Part shown: piece by piece, positions 12,351-22,535 of the stretch
Numbering within the stretch: the first letter of the stretch is position 1
How the letters are laid out: the number at the start of each line of letters is the position of its first letter
Assembly: GCA_020205615.1 (NCBI GenBank)
Contig: JAINUW010000473.1
Coordinates: forward strand, 124,001-188,000
DNA from: Panax quinquefolius
Lineage: Eukaryota; Streptophyta; Magnoliopsida; Apiales; Araliaceae
Direction of reading: 5' to 3'
Length of the DNA stretch: 64,000 nt
Made by a program: the position numbers and the translations under genes
Notes under the pieces: model-generated
What the model saw: the letters and a program-made list of their open reading frames with translations, nothing else
Databases searched by the model: none
Told to the model about the DNA's origin: nothing

Positions 12351-12581
12351 TTGCCACTATCATACAAGATGTCTAATGACATACAACCTCGTGTTATCAT
12401 AAGACAGGGTTGTGCACATCCACTTGCTAAGTATATCTACGAGCACTACCTATATGATCTTGGAGTTTGGTTGAAATATAATTTTCAATTGCAAACAGTG
12501 GAGATAGTTATTTGTCAAGAGAAGACTCACCATTCGAAAGAACATGATAGTAATCTTCTCATTTTCTTTGGGGTCTATTAG
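12351..12581 (+). other. Short open frame in the A-specific LTR segment (77 codons)
   Basis: The frame lies in a segment of about 420 bp (roughly 12310-12730) present in both A LTRs but not in the B LTR (compare 57600-57740). The copy in the 3' LTR is open for 122 codons (16463-16831). The two differ by a 1-bp frameshift. No known domain is recognised. It could be captured sequence or chance. Confidence 0.25.
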
Positions 12582-12912
12582 GTCAACCAAGGATAATTTC
12601 GTGGACATATGATATCTATCATAACCTAGACGCATGGCCTCCCATGTACGAAGGTTTCTTGAGCACTTCCCAAAGATTTTAATTTCTTAAACAGGTTTTT
12701 GACTCACTTTTATGTAAAGTACCTTTGTAAGGTTGTGGTTGAGGCACCATGAGAGTTACATACATTTGTATTAAAACTCACAGGTTTAACTGCGGGTCGA
12801 TCTCGCATTTACATTCAACAATTGTATAAATGAAGTTTGTATTTGATTTTTATAGTATGATATCTGGCGACTCAAGATGGGTGATGTATACCTATTTTAG
12901 GGGCGTCACAAA

Positions 12913-12924
12913 TGGTATCAGAGC
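12913..12924 (+). other. Primer-binding site of element A (tRNA-iMet type)
   Basis: TGGTATCAGAGC, two bases after the LTR end, is complementary to the 3' end of plant initiator methionine tRNA. Confidence 0.85.
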
Positions 12925-13087
12925 TTAGGGATATGGTCGCTAGCGGAGATAGGAGTCTAGAACTAGGAGGGGAGAGACGAGTAATATACTTCGCTAGTGT
13001 GTGACTTACCTAAGCTAAAATTGTTTACTTGATAAGTTGACAAATTGTGATATGTCAATTAACCTTTTTTTGAAGATATATTCTAGA

Positions 13088-13209
13088 ATGATATCTAAAA
13101 TACAGGAGATGAGCAATGGGAAAATCATGATACAGAAGAAATAACCAGGAAGGTACAATCTGAAATGGAAGCAAGGTATTCTCATCTCCTCGAACTACCA
13201 GGTACGTAA
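13088..13209 (+). pseudogene. Fused remnant: gag start joined to pol end
   Basis: ATG at 13088 aligns with the gag start of B (62920, -): ATATCTAAAATACAGGAGAT here against the B ATGGCATCTGAAAATGTTGAG. The 3' part reads EMEARYSHLLELPGT followed by TAA at 13207-13209. In B the corresponding pol end reads [17 protein letters not shown]. The acidic-aromatic RYPHLF ending is typical of pol C-termini in this gypsy group. The segment between is out of frame and has no coding value. Confidence 0.65.
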
Positions 13210-13233
13210 ATTTTGAGGGCGAAATTTTATAAG

Positions 13234-13243
13234 CAGGGGAGAT
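13234..13243 (+). other. Polypurine tract of element A
   Basis: CAGGGGAGAT lies directly before TGTGAGATCCCG, the start of the 3' LTR. The B copy has AGGAGGGGAGAT at the same place. Confidence 0.75.
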
Positions 13244-14238
13244 TGTGAGATCCCGAATTTTATGAAATAAAAGTATTCAATTTTTTTTATTTTAGTAAAT
13301 AGTTAAATTGATAAAAGGTTAAAGTTAAGGGTGATATTTGAAAAATTTTCAAAGTAAGAAAGTTTTCATAAAATAATCGGTGATAAAAGTACAGTAATAT
13401 GCTTGGTTACATAGTAGCACACGGTATTGATTATTGATGCTTACGTAAGAAAGTCACTCAGTTATACTCAATTATTGCTACAGCAATTGTTTCATTATAT
13501 CTCTCATATTATTGATTCAATTATTGTCACAGTATCATCTGTATAATATGTTATATTATTAAATCAATAATTGAGATGATAAAGTTATTCATATTATTAT
13601 TTGCAATATTGACAATGTCAGAAGTTACATCGAGGAGAGGTTAGATAATCTAATTGCGGCCAATAGGAGAAATCCTTATCTAAAGCCCCTCTTTCCTCAG
13701 GAACGATCCGGTTGTTAAATATTGTGAATTATAATATTAATGATGAATAAGTTTGTGTTGATTAAAGATAAAATTGATAGTTCCATTGTGTTGGAATTAT
13801 TAGTGTTAGTGAAAATCGACATTTATTTCGATAATAATTGATGTCTGGAGGTTATATTGACCAATCGGGTAATTAACCGGATAAATGAGCAATTAATTGC
13901 TATATAATCACATGATTATAACTATTTGTTCACATGTGTGTACTATTGATTCACATTCATTTACTATTAGGGGAGTTGGTGAAAGATTGATAATACTTGC
14001 ATGAGTAAGTTAAAAATGGAGGTATAGTTGAAGGTACTATACTATAATTAATTTTTTCACATGTTTAGAACTATTGAGTCACATGATTTACTATTGATTC
14101 ACATGATTTACTATTAGGGGAAGTGGTGTAAGTTTGATAATACTTACAAGACATAATTATAAATGAAGAAAAAAAGGGAGGTATTATACTGTAATATTTT
14201 GAGCCCCAAAACGTGCAATTATCGAAACTATATTTTTC

Positions 14239-14246
14239 TATAAATA
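14239..14246 (+). promoter_or_regulatory. TATA box of element A, 3' LTR
   Basis: TATAAATA at the position equivalent to 10042-10049 in the 5' LTR. A promoter here could drive transcription into the flanking giant-element sequence. Confidence 0.5.
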
Positions 14247-16462
14247 GAAGCTCATTTCTTCATTATTTTTCACCAATTCACTAAGTCTCACAAGAGCAAT
14301 TATTATAGAGAAATTATAGAGAGAAAGAAGAAGCGAAGTCTGCTACCTCACTATTCCAGTATCTAGTCTTCTTCTGAGGTAAGGGATATCATTATTGTGT
14401 AAGGGGTATTATTCTTTCGTATTTATGAAGAGGGTTATTTTCTTTCAATACTCGTAAGGGTTGTTATTCCATTCTTTATTATTATGTTGGAATAACCTGT
14501 CTATGCGAATTACCGCATACATGGTGAAATTCTTCTGTTATTCCATTCTTTATTATTCTGTTGGAATATCCCGTATATGCGCGAATTACACATGACCGGT
14601 TCCATTCTTTATTATTACGTTGAATATCTCATGCAAGTGATTACGCGTGACACCGGGTTCCATTATTTATTATTTTGTTGGAATAACCTATTTGTGCGGT
14701 CTATCGCATGCCTGGTGAATTCTTTTGTTATTCCATTCTTTAATATTCTGAGGGAATAACCTGTCTGTGTGGACTATCGCATGCATGGTGAATGATCCTT
14801 CGTATTCATTCTTTATTAAATTGTGGAAATGATCTGTCTACGTGGATTACCGCATGGCGGGTGAAAATTCATTTCATAGATTTCAGATATTCTATTATAC
14901 TCGTATGAGATATCATTTCTTTTGTACTCGTCATGGAATATCATTTTCTTTGGTAATTTTTTTTACGAGTTACTATTCATGGGTTACTATTCACCCGGTT
15001 ACTATTCACTCTAGTATTATTCACTCGAGTATTCGAGGCACTTTTCTTGTCGGAGTACTAATTACGAGTTACTATTCACCCAAATTACTATTCACCCGAA
15101 TATTATTCACTCGAGTATTTGGGGTACTTTTCATGCCGGGGTACTATTCACGAGGTACTATTCCCGAATCACTATTCATAGGGTACTATTGCGGGGTACT
15201 ATTTAATCAAAAAATATATTTCTTTTTTGTCCAAATTATTTTTGGTACATGAATATTACTCTTGAATTTTACTCCACAAAGCAGTATCATGTTGACAATT
15301 TGGATATTTTTAAACTCTAGATAAATTTAATGTCTTTAATATTTATCTTTGATTTCGTTTGATTAATGCTTATATCATTATCATCATCCTCATGCTTATA
15401 TTATGATGAAAGTCATCTTTGGCTTACGTGCAAAGATGGAATGTTGATTATTGGTTTTACAGTTGTATATCTTTGGCTTACGTGCAAAGATGGACTGTTG
15501 ATTATTGGGTATCTTTGGCTTATGTGCATAGATGAACTGTTTATTGGTATGATTATGACTAGGGATCATTCGGTATAATCATGACCCGTAATGTTATAGA
15601 TGATGTGTTAAAAGTCCTCATTGGCTCGTGTAGTGCATTGATGGACGATTATTGGTATGATTATAACGTGGATTATTCGGTATAATCATGACCTATCGAT
15701 GATTACATGAATATCCATGGCCGTAGTGCAGGGATGATTCGATGATGTGGATTATTTATTAAGCTAAGTCTCAGCGATAAAATATTGATTATACACTTTT
15801 AATTCGTAAAAGATAGTAGATATCATGCTTTACTTAACTCTTCCAAAATCCAGTTGTATGTCTTTGGCCTGTAGTGCAAAGATGAATTGGTAATGAATAT
15901 CTTTGGCCGAAGTAGAAAGATGAATTTATTAGTATGATTATGAGCAAGAATTATGATTTGGTATAGCCATGATTTTTGATGTTTCAGGTGAAGATAGGTG
16001 ATGAAAATTATCTTTTTCCTGGGTGCGAAGAGGAATTTAGAATCACAATTATGATTATGAGTTATTCATATGATTGTGGACAGAAAATGTTGATTGATGT
16101 TACAGGGATAAAATATTATTGGTGGACTTTTAACATGGAGAAGATAATAGATCTGATGGTCTATTTGACTCTTCTAATGGATTGCTCGTTCCCCTGCAAC
16201 TATGGTTGAAAAGTTTTATCATCTACCATATGTTCTAAATCTCTAATTTATTACTGATGAAAGCTATTGATGATGTAAATTATCTTTAGTCATGATATTC
16301 TTTACTGGGCTAGTTGTGCTCACCCTTTTTGTTTCATAATTCCTTTAAGGTAATAAGAGTGTAGCTGGGTCGAGCGGGGGTAACAGGAGAATAGAACGGT
16401 GGTTTATAGCTGTTGAGGTTCTCCCTAAATAGGTGAGGTAAACCCAACTTTGGAAGGGTGTT

Positions 16463-16831
16463 TTGCCACTATCATATAAGATGTCTAATGACATACAACC
16501 TCGTGTTATCATAAGACAGGGTTGTGCACATCCACTTGCTGAGTATATCTACGAGCACTACCTATATGATCTTGGAGTTTGGTTGAAATATAATTTTAAT
16601 TGCAGGACAGTGGAGATAGTTATATATCAAGAGAAGACTCACCATTGGAAAGAACATGATAGTAATCTTCTCATTTTTCTTTGGGGTCTATTAGGTCAAC
16701 CAAGGATAATTCTGTGGACATATGATATCTATCATAACCTAGACGCATGGCCTCCCATGTATGAAGGTTTCCTTGAGCACTTCCCAAAGATTTTAATGTC
16801 TAAAACAGTTTTTGACTGTACTTTTATGTAA
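16463..16831 (+). other. 122-codon open frame in the 3' LTR of A
   Basis: This is the longer version of the frame at 12351-12581. Visible features are QGCAHPLAEYIYEHYLYDLG near the N-terminus and a Trp/Tyr-rich middle. No signal peptide or known motif was recognised. The A-LTR-specific location and the frameshift in the sister copy argue against a conserved protein. Confidence 0.25.
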
Positions 16832-17022
16832 AGTACCTTTGTAAGGTGGTGGTCGAGGCACCATGAGAGTTACATACATTTGTATTAAAACTCACAGTTT
16901 AACTGTGGTCGTATTCTGCACGACAGTTCAACAGTTGTATAAATGAAGTTTGTATTTGATTTTTATAGTATGATATCTGGCGACTCAAGATGGGTGATGT
17001 ATACCTATTTTGGGGCATCACA

Positions 17023-19513
17023 ACTGATGTACCCCAAACCAGTTTGGGCACTTAAGTTCTGAGATGTGTTTGCATGATATCTTTCTTAGCTGTATTCGAA
17101 CTTATCTCTCTCATAATTTGAATGGTTGAGCAATTTTCCCGTTCTTTCAAGCTCCTCATGAGTTAGAGTAGCCTCTTGTAAGACTGCGATCATCGAGTCT
17201 ATTTCTATGATCGTTGAGGTTGCACTACGATCGTTGAGGTTACATAATGATTGTTGAGTTCTCTTCAAACTCTACTCTATGATTGTTGACTGTCTTGGTC
17301 CTTGAGATGAACTTGATCAAGAAATCCTTCTGGGTTAAGGTAGCTCAGGAAGGGTTAACCTCTTAGAGTGAGCTAAGGGTCAGGTTTGTCCCTGAGGCGC
17401 TTTCCAGATGAAGTACTTTAGAAGTAATTTGCACTGATATCTCATTTGACCTTTTCTGATGGGGAGGTCCTCTACTAACTTTAGACAATTGCATTTTCTG
17501 TAATCATGGTGTCCTCCTGCTCTTACACTACGATCAGATGTTTGATCGTAGGCACTCCATGATTTTGAGTTGGTTGGCTGATAGGTTATTAGTAGTACAT
17601 TTTGATACGTTTCTATTGACTATGGATCTTTATTTGGTTCATCAGCCACAAAGTTTTGGGACTCTGTAGCTGGTACATTTCTTCATAGTATATCTCGGTG
17701 TTGTTGTTCCTTAACAGATCACTGCTTCCCCATGGTTGATGCTGTCATTTCAGTGAGGTGTGATTTCCTTTTCTTCATGTGCATTAGGAGGTATCCTTAC
17801 ATGTCTCTTTCAGGCTGGAATCACCACTGACAATTAAATCTTTTTACACCGTAGACATGGATATCTCCAGGACTGATCATTCTACGATCTATTGATAGCA
17901 CTACGATCGTAGTCTGCTTTGTCAGCTTGAACTTGTGGAGTTCTGCTCCCGTAATGAGTTCCTCATGTTTGATGCTCGATGATCCTCTAGTGCACTTCTT
18001 TGAGGACAAGCTTTGCATGCTTGAGCATCTAAGACCCTTTTTCATCTTTAGATGAATGGCCTGCTTTCATATAAAGATCAGTAGCCATGTGAGCTTCATT
18101 TAGATTAGCTCAGCAGGTCTTCAAGGACAGGTTTTGACATATAGGAGTTTTATCAGAGTTATTTCTGAACAGTCCTAAGCCTTCTGCTGATTGAATCTTC
18201 TTGACTGAAATCTTTTGCTTCAGCATTCCTTAGTGTGGCCAGATGGACCAAGTACCTGCAGGTTATAGATTTCTATTTTTGGTAGCCATGGTTAGATGGG
18301 TCTTGCTAGGTTAGTTTTCTAAACCCCTGTTCCTCATATATTTGGATAATCATCATATTGATCACCACGACTATATTCATGCATGTAACTAATTTAGATA
18401 ATACATTTTGAGATGGATGATGGTGAGTGTGTGTAAGATTTGCTATTATAATAAAACACTCTTTTTCTTTTATGGTTTTATCATTTGCTAGGTTATGTTC
18501 ACAAGGTTTAAATGTTCACAGAGTGAGAATCAACTTTACGATTTATTAGTATCTGGTTAATTCATGGAGGTGATCAATTTCTATGAATCTTCAAGATACT
18601 CTTGTAGAACTGATCATACTCTCTGTGTTATTAAACACTTAGACCATAGGTTGTACATACATATTAACCCATCAGCAAAGATTACTTCACATAAAATTAA
18701 TTTAACATGTGATGCTCTTATGACCCATTTCAGATTTCTTTCACGATGTCATCTTCAACCTAAGAATTGGATAGAGAGAAAGTTATAGGCATTTGAGTTT
18801 CCACCCTCAGTGTACTTTATCTCTTCACCCTTTTTAGGTAGATTATGACTCCCTGAAAGAATACTGTTATAGTTTATAAGGGGGTGCAATTATGATGTAC
18901 ATATTTATATTAATGAGGAACTGTACCTTTTTACTGTCAATTTCTTAACAGTCATTTATCTTAAATATACTGAGTTTAGGCATTGATGTGCAAAGTTTCT
19001 CATTTTTTCCTGACAGCTAGTTGCTCCAGTTAACTTTCAATCAATTAGTCGTGGTCTTGAAGATGCAAGCTAAGAGAATATCAACATCTTTAGTTCTTTG
19101 ACATCCTTGAGTTTACAAGGTTTACATCCAGCTGCTGGTTGGCCAGATACATATTTGAGAAGTTCTTTTTTCTCCTCTGGATAAGCATTTCTTAGCTTGT
19201 GTGGCCTTTTCATCCTTTTAGGCTTGTGGATGTTTGACTCTTTTCTTTTGATGTCTTTTTGAGCTTTCTAGCCTGGTCTTCAGACTACAAGATTGACCGC
19301 GAGCAAGGATTGGTCTTGTTGATATGACAATCAAGAACATGGACCAATCTGAGTAGCTTCAGGTGTATATACACATTTACCTGTAAAAAAATTTCCAACG
19401 TGTGAGCTAATCTGCATATAACAAGTGACTTACTACTAAACTAAGTTTAAAACAATGTTTGTGCCTAGGATCAGACTCAAAGCGATTAGCTTTTGAATAT
19501 AGCATGAGTACCT
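17023..19513 (-). other. 5' internal region of the giant element, no recognised gene
   Basis: On the minus strand this follows the primer-binding site and continues, after the nested element A, at 9045. Stops occur in all frames. Short open stretches such as 17821-18045 and about 19060-19290 (Lys/Ser-rich) have no recognised gag, protease or pol motif. CTACGATC-type repeats, including a CTACGATCGTAG palindrome near 17888-17911, are dispersed here. Confidence 0.5.
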
Positions 19514-19526
19514 GCTTTGATACCAA
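19514..19526 (-). other. Primer-binding site of the giant element
   Basis: Minus-strand TTGGTATCAAAGC follows the LTR end directly. It is one mismatch from the usual tRNA-iMet complement TGGTATCAGAGC. Confidence 0.75.
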
Positions 19527-19527
19527 T

Positions 19528-22500
19528 TGTTAGTTGCCAGAGGCACACAATAGATCTAGAAGGGGGGGTTGAATAGATCCTTTTTCGTTTTCAACTACTT
19601 CTCCTTTTTATTTTGTATTGCTAATGAATTAGCATATGACAAACATAAGAATCTTTTCAAGCACAGCGGAATAAGTAAAAGATCCCCTTCATTGATATAT
19701 TCATAATTATATATACATTGTTCTTAGAGTTAGTTAAGTTGTAAGCAGTTAACACATACATAGCAGTTATAGCAGTTAGGTACATAATGTAAATAACATA
19801 AAGTAAAAGGCACAAGGAGTTTTAAGTGGTTCAGAGACTCAAGCTCATAATCCACTCTTCTGCTTTCAACTAGCAGGATTTCCATTAAGGAAGAGCAGCA
19901 CCCTGAATCACAAAGATTCCTTTAAAGCCAGCAGCCTTGGGACTTTAGTTCACTAAGAACTCTTCAAGGCCAGCAGCCTTGGAACTTCTCAAGTCCCCTA
20001 AGAACTCTTCAAGCCTAGCAGGCTTGGAACTTCATTTAGTACCTCCGGACAAGGACCCCTCAGGCCCTGGCTTCTTGTTGTTGTTGTTGTTGGTGTTTAG
20101 CTGCTAAGATGTCTTTAAGCTTGAACATCTTATGTACTTAGCAGCTTGGTGTGGTCCTCTTTATATTCTACCTCTAGTCTAGACCACATCTTCTCTAGTG
20201 CAGCTGATCTTCACTCTTTTCTGCTCATTTTCATCTAGTGTCAGCTTTTCACCATCACCATCTGGATTTGCTAAGTCTTTGAGCTTTTGGTAGACTTCGT
20301 CTGGCACTTAGTAATCCTTGAACCCTTCTTGAATGTTTTGCAGACATGATTCTGCTTCTGTTCTTTTTTAGCTTTTGGTTCATGGTGATCTGTAGTGTGG
20401 CTCTCTTGATCTTCTTTGTATCCTGCCACTTTTCTAAATGCTATCTTCTTGGCCTTCTCAGCTCTCAGCTTAGCAGCCATCTTCAGTGGCATTCTCATCT
20501 TTGTTGAGTGAAGCTCTAATCTGTTTAAGTCCTTCTTCAAAGCTGCTTCACTTCTACTTATGCAGTCTCACTGTCACTGAGACATGTTCTGTTAATCTCT
20601 GGTGGAACTCGTAGAGTCAACAATAGCATTCCAATAACTCAACGATTCTGCAACTTAGCAATCATCAACAATTCTTGATCTTTGAAGCTCTGTTGATTTA
20701 TACTACTTCCCAATCTTCCCGTTGGAAAGTAGCCATTAAAAGCTTTTTGAATTGCCTCGCAGATCTCAAGTTATTTGGTGTAGACTGCAGATGTGACATG
20801 ACATGACTTTCTGACACTGCAGTCTACTGTTTCACCTACCCCATCAGAGATGTTACTTTTATATCTTGGGCAGGTAGTCAACTTTATTACCTCCTTCTGA
20901 TTTCTCGATCAGAGGTTGTCCTTTTGTATCGATGCTCTCAATAAGCTCTTGTCCGAATAGCAACCTTTAGATTAAACCGTTGCCAATGCTTCAATCTTTG
21001 GATAACCGAACTCTACGATTCTGATGCTTGCTTTCTTGGACCTGATCGTAGTGTCTTGTTGACTTGCTCATTTGAAATGTAGAGACAACACTACGATCTT
21101 TGAAGAATGTTTATTGGATCTTCAATGTAGAACACTTCTTCCTTCTCTTTCGATTGCCTTAACACTTCGTCATTTTGCCTCGATCGCCTCTCGAGATCGA
21201 TGGCTTAACTCTTTACTCTGGCCCTTTCTGAGTAACAATACACTTCAGATTTGTGGAGTGTCCAGCTCACTTTCTCCTTGTGATCTCCCGTTCACTTATC
21301 ATCAATGGACTAACCCAATGCTTAATCACTTTAGCCTTGTTCTTCAGAGGCTGACCAGTATCTTTGTGTATACTCCATCAGTTCCTTCTTCGTTTGGCAA
21401 ACACTACGATCCTGTTTACTTCCAAGATCGTTGTCATCTTTCTACTTGACAGCTTCTACACATGCTGACTTTCCTTAGTCAGCTATTGAAGTCTTCTTAT
21501 GATCATCTTGTGGAAGACTTCATCTTGAATGGCTTCACAACTCAATCTGGATGCTGATTAAGTTGATGCTTAGATCTTCTGTTAGCTTGCATGCCATTCG
21601 TTGAGTGCTTTGGTTTCCTTCAGGTGGGATGTATCTTTGCAGTACCAACCAGAGGCTTCATCCCTTTCGATATTCTGGGAGTGCTCATTTGTTGATAATC
21701 GTATTAGCTCTAAGATTCTACCTTGGCATTGTGAGCACATCTGTTGAAGTCTCAGTTCTACACTCTATGATTCAGCTTCGGCTGTGCAGACACTACGACT
21801 CCGAGATCAGATCTTAACACTCTACAATTTCTATCGTTGTGCTTGTTGTCTTCATCTGATCTTTCTCGACTATGATCTCTGCCTTTGATACGATCAGTAG
21901 ACTCTACTACTCTAAGTGTAGTCTACGATTCTTGACTTGGCTTCGTTATCAGTAGACTCTGCGACTCAGAGTGTAGTCTACGATTCTTGACTGGGTTTCA
22001 AGCATATACGCGCCTACCTACTCGTAGGTAAATGTCTCACGATTTTGAACATGACTTCCTCAAGAGACTACGGCTCCGAGGAAGTGCTACTCGACACAAT
22101 ACGATCCTTCCTCGTCTCTCCTGGCAGTCTACGAACTCCGAGATCTACTATCTTGCAGACTACGATTCTACCTTGATAGCTCTCGAGTTTTCCTTGACTC
22201 TCTGGCAGACTACGATTTACGCAAAGGTGCTTTCGATGATCGAGATGCTTCTATGTATTACATCATAAGATCAACCTAACATGCTTGATCTTTTTGTATT
22301 TATAGTCCTTATACATCATTTCTTTTTAAGGACTTTACAAAGATGTTTTGCTTATGTAGGATTATCCTAACATAATTGATCAATTCATTCTAAATCCTTG
22401 TACATATGTTTCTATAATCTATCAGAGGACTTTACAGTTTTTCTTAATGCAAGCATACTTACATATTTATTCATATATATATCATAATCAAATCATATGT

Positions 22501-22535
22501 AAATAGGAATATCGTTCACATGCTTATTCCTAACA
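19528..22535 (-). repeat. 5' LTR of the giant element (3.0 kb)
   Basis: On the minus strand it begins TGTTAGGAATAAGCATG at 22535 and ends CTAACA at 19528. It is full length compared with the partner at 3367-5234, which lacks the segment equivalent to 20575-21695. Long open frames on the + strand (21072-21449, 22032-22268) run through CTACGA repeats antisense to the element and are not regarded as genes. Confidence 0.9.
22297..22304 (-). promoter_or_regulatory. TATA box of the giant element, 5' LTR
   Basis: Minus-strand TATAAATA, aligned with 4996-5003 in the other LTR. It is the expected promoter for the element transcript. Confidence 0.5.

Larger units (their letters stand above)
9046..12910 (+). 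repeat. 5' LTR of element A
   Basis: The repeat runs from TGTGAGCTCCCG to GGCGTCACA and matches 13244-17022 along its length. From left to right it holds U3 sequence, a TATA box near 10042, a leader, 58-73 bp tandem repeats (10280-10680), TACTATTCAC repeats (10840-11080), about 52-bp repeats (11290-11430), and a 3' segment with a short open frame. Mismatches between the two LTRs are unevenly spread. Confidence 0.9.
12911..13243 (+). other. Internal region of element A
   Basis: Only 333 bp lie between the two LTRs. The leader (12925-13087) resembles the minus-strand leader of B (62921-63093), sharing AACTAGGAGGGGAGAGACG and GTGATATGTCAATTAACC. The last 60 bases match B 60341-60410. Everything between the gag start and the pol end is deleted. 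Confidence 0.85.
9046..17022 (+). mobile_element. Ty3/gypsy deletion derivative with giant LTRs (element A), nested
   Basis: Two direct repeats of 3865 and 3779 bp both start TGTGAG and end TCACA, a 5-bp terminal inverted repeat. They flank only 333 bp. The flanks give a probable 5-bp target duplication, ATTGA (9041-9045) and ACTGA (17023-17027), with one mismatch. The internal segment keeps a primer-binding site, a leader, the first codons of gag, the last codons of pol and the polypurine tract. It inserted into the internal region of the giant element. The related copy B at 57435-64000 retains much more coding sequence, which fixes A as a Ty3/gypsy derivative. Confidence 0.9.
13244..17022 (+). 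repeat. 3' LTR of element A
   Basis: The repeat starts TGTGAGATCCCG and ends GGGCATCACA, and is collinear with the 5' LTR. It is 86 bp shorter because of scattered small deletions. Some patches (14560-14660, 15610-15790, 16890-16930) differ sharply from the 5' LTR while the flanking sequence is nearly identical. Confidence 0.9.
3367..22535 (-). mobile_element. Giant-LTR Sirevirus-like retroelement (non-autonomous), carrying a nested insertion
   Basis: Two long direct repeats (3367-5234 and 19528-22535) flank an internal region on the minus strand. The minus-strand 5' LTR starts TGTTAGGAATAA at 22535 and ends in CTAACA. It is followed by a primer-binding site, TTGGTATCAAAGC, at 19526-19514. 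The 3' LTR is preceded by AAATAGGGGGAGAT at 5248-5235, a tract typical of Sirevirus-type copia elements. Without the nested element at 9046-17022, the internal region is about 6.3 kb. I find no gag, protease, integrase or RT in it, only the gene at 5475-8555. It therefore looks like a large non-autonomous derivative mobilised in trans. The copia assignment rests on the polypurine tract and not on coding sequence. Confidence 0.8.

Noticed and set aside
14842..15252. 136-codon open frame in the element A 3' LTR
   Set aside because: It is composed of TACTATTCAC repeats and is broken in the sister LTR.
21072..21449. 125-codon + strand frame
   Set aside because: It lies antisense inside the giant element's LTR among CTACGA repeats. 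The other LTR lacks the segment, and no motif is recognised.
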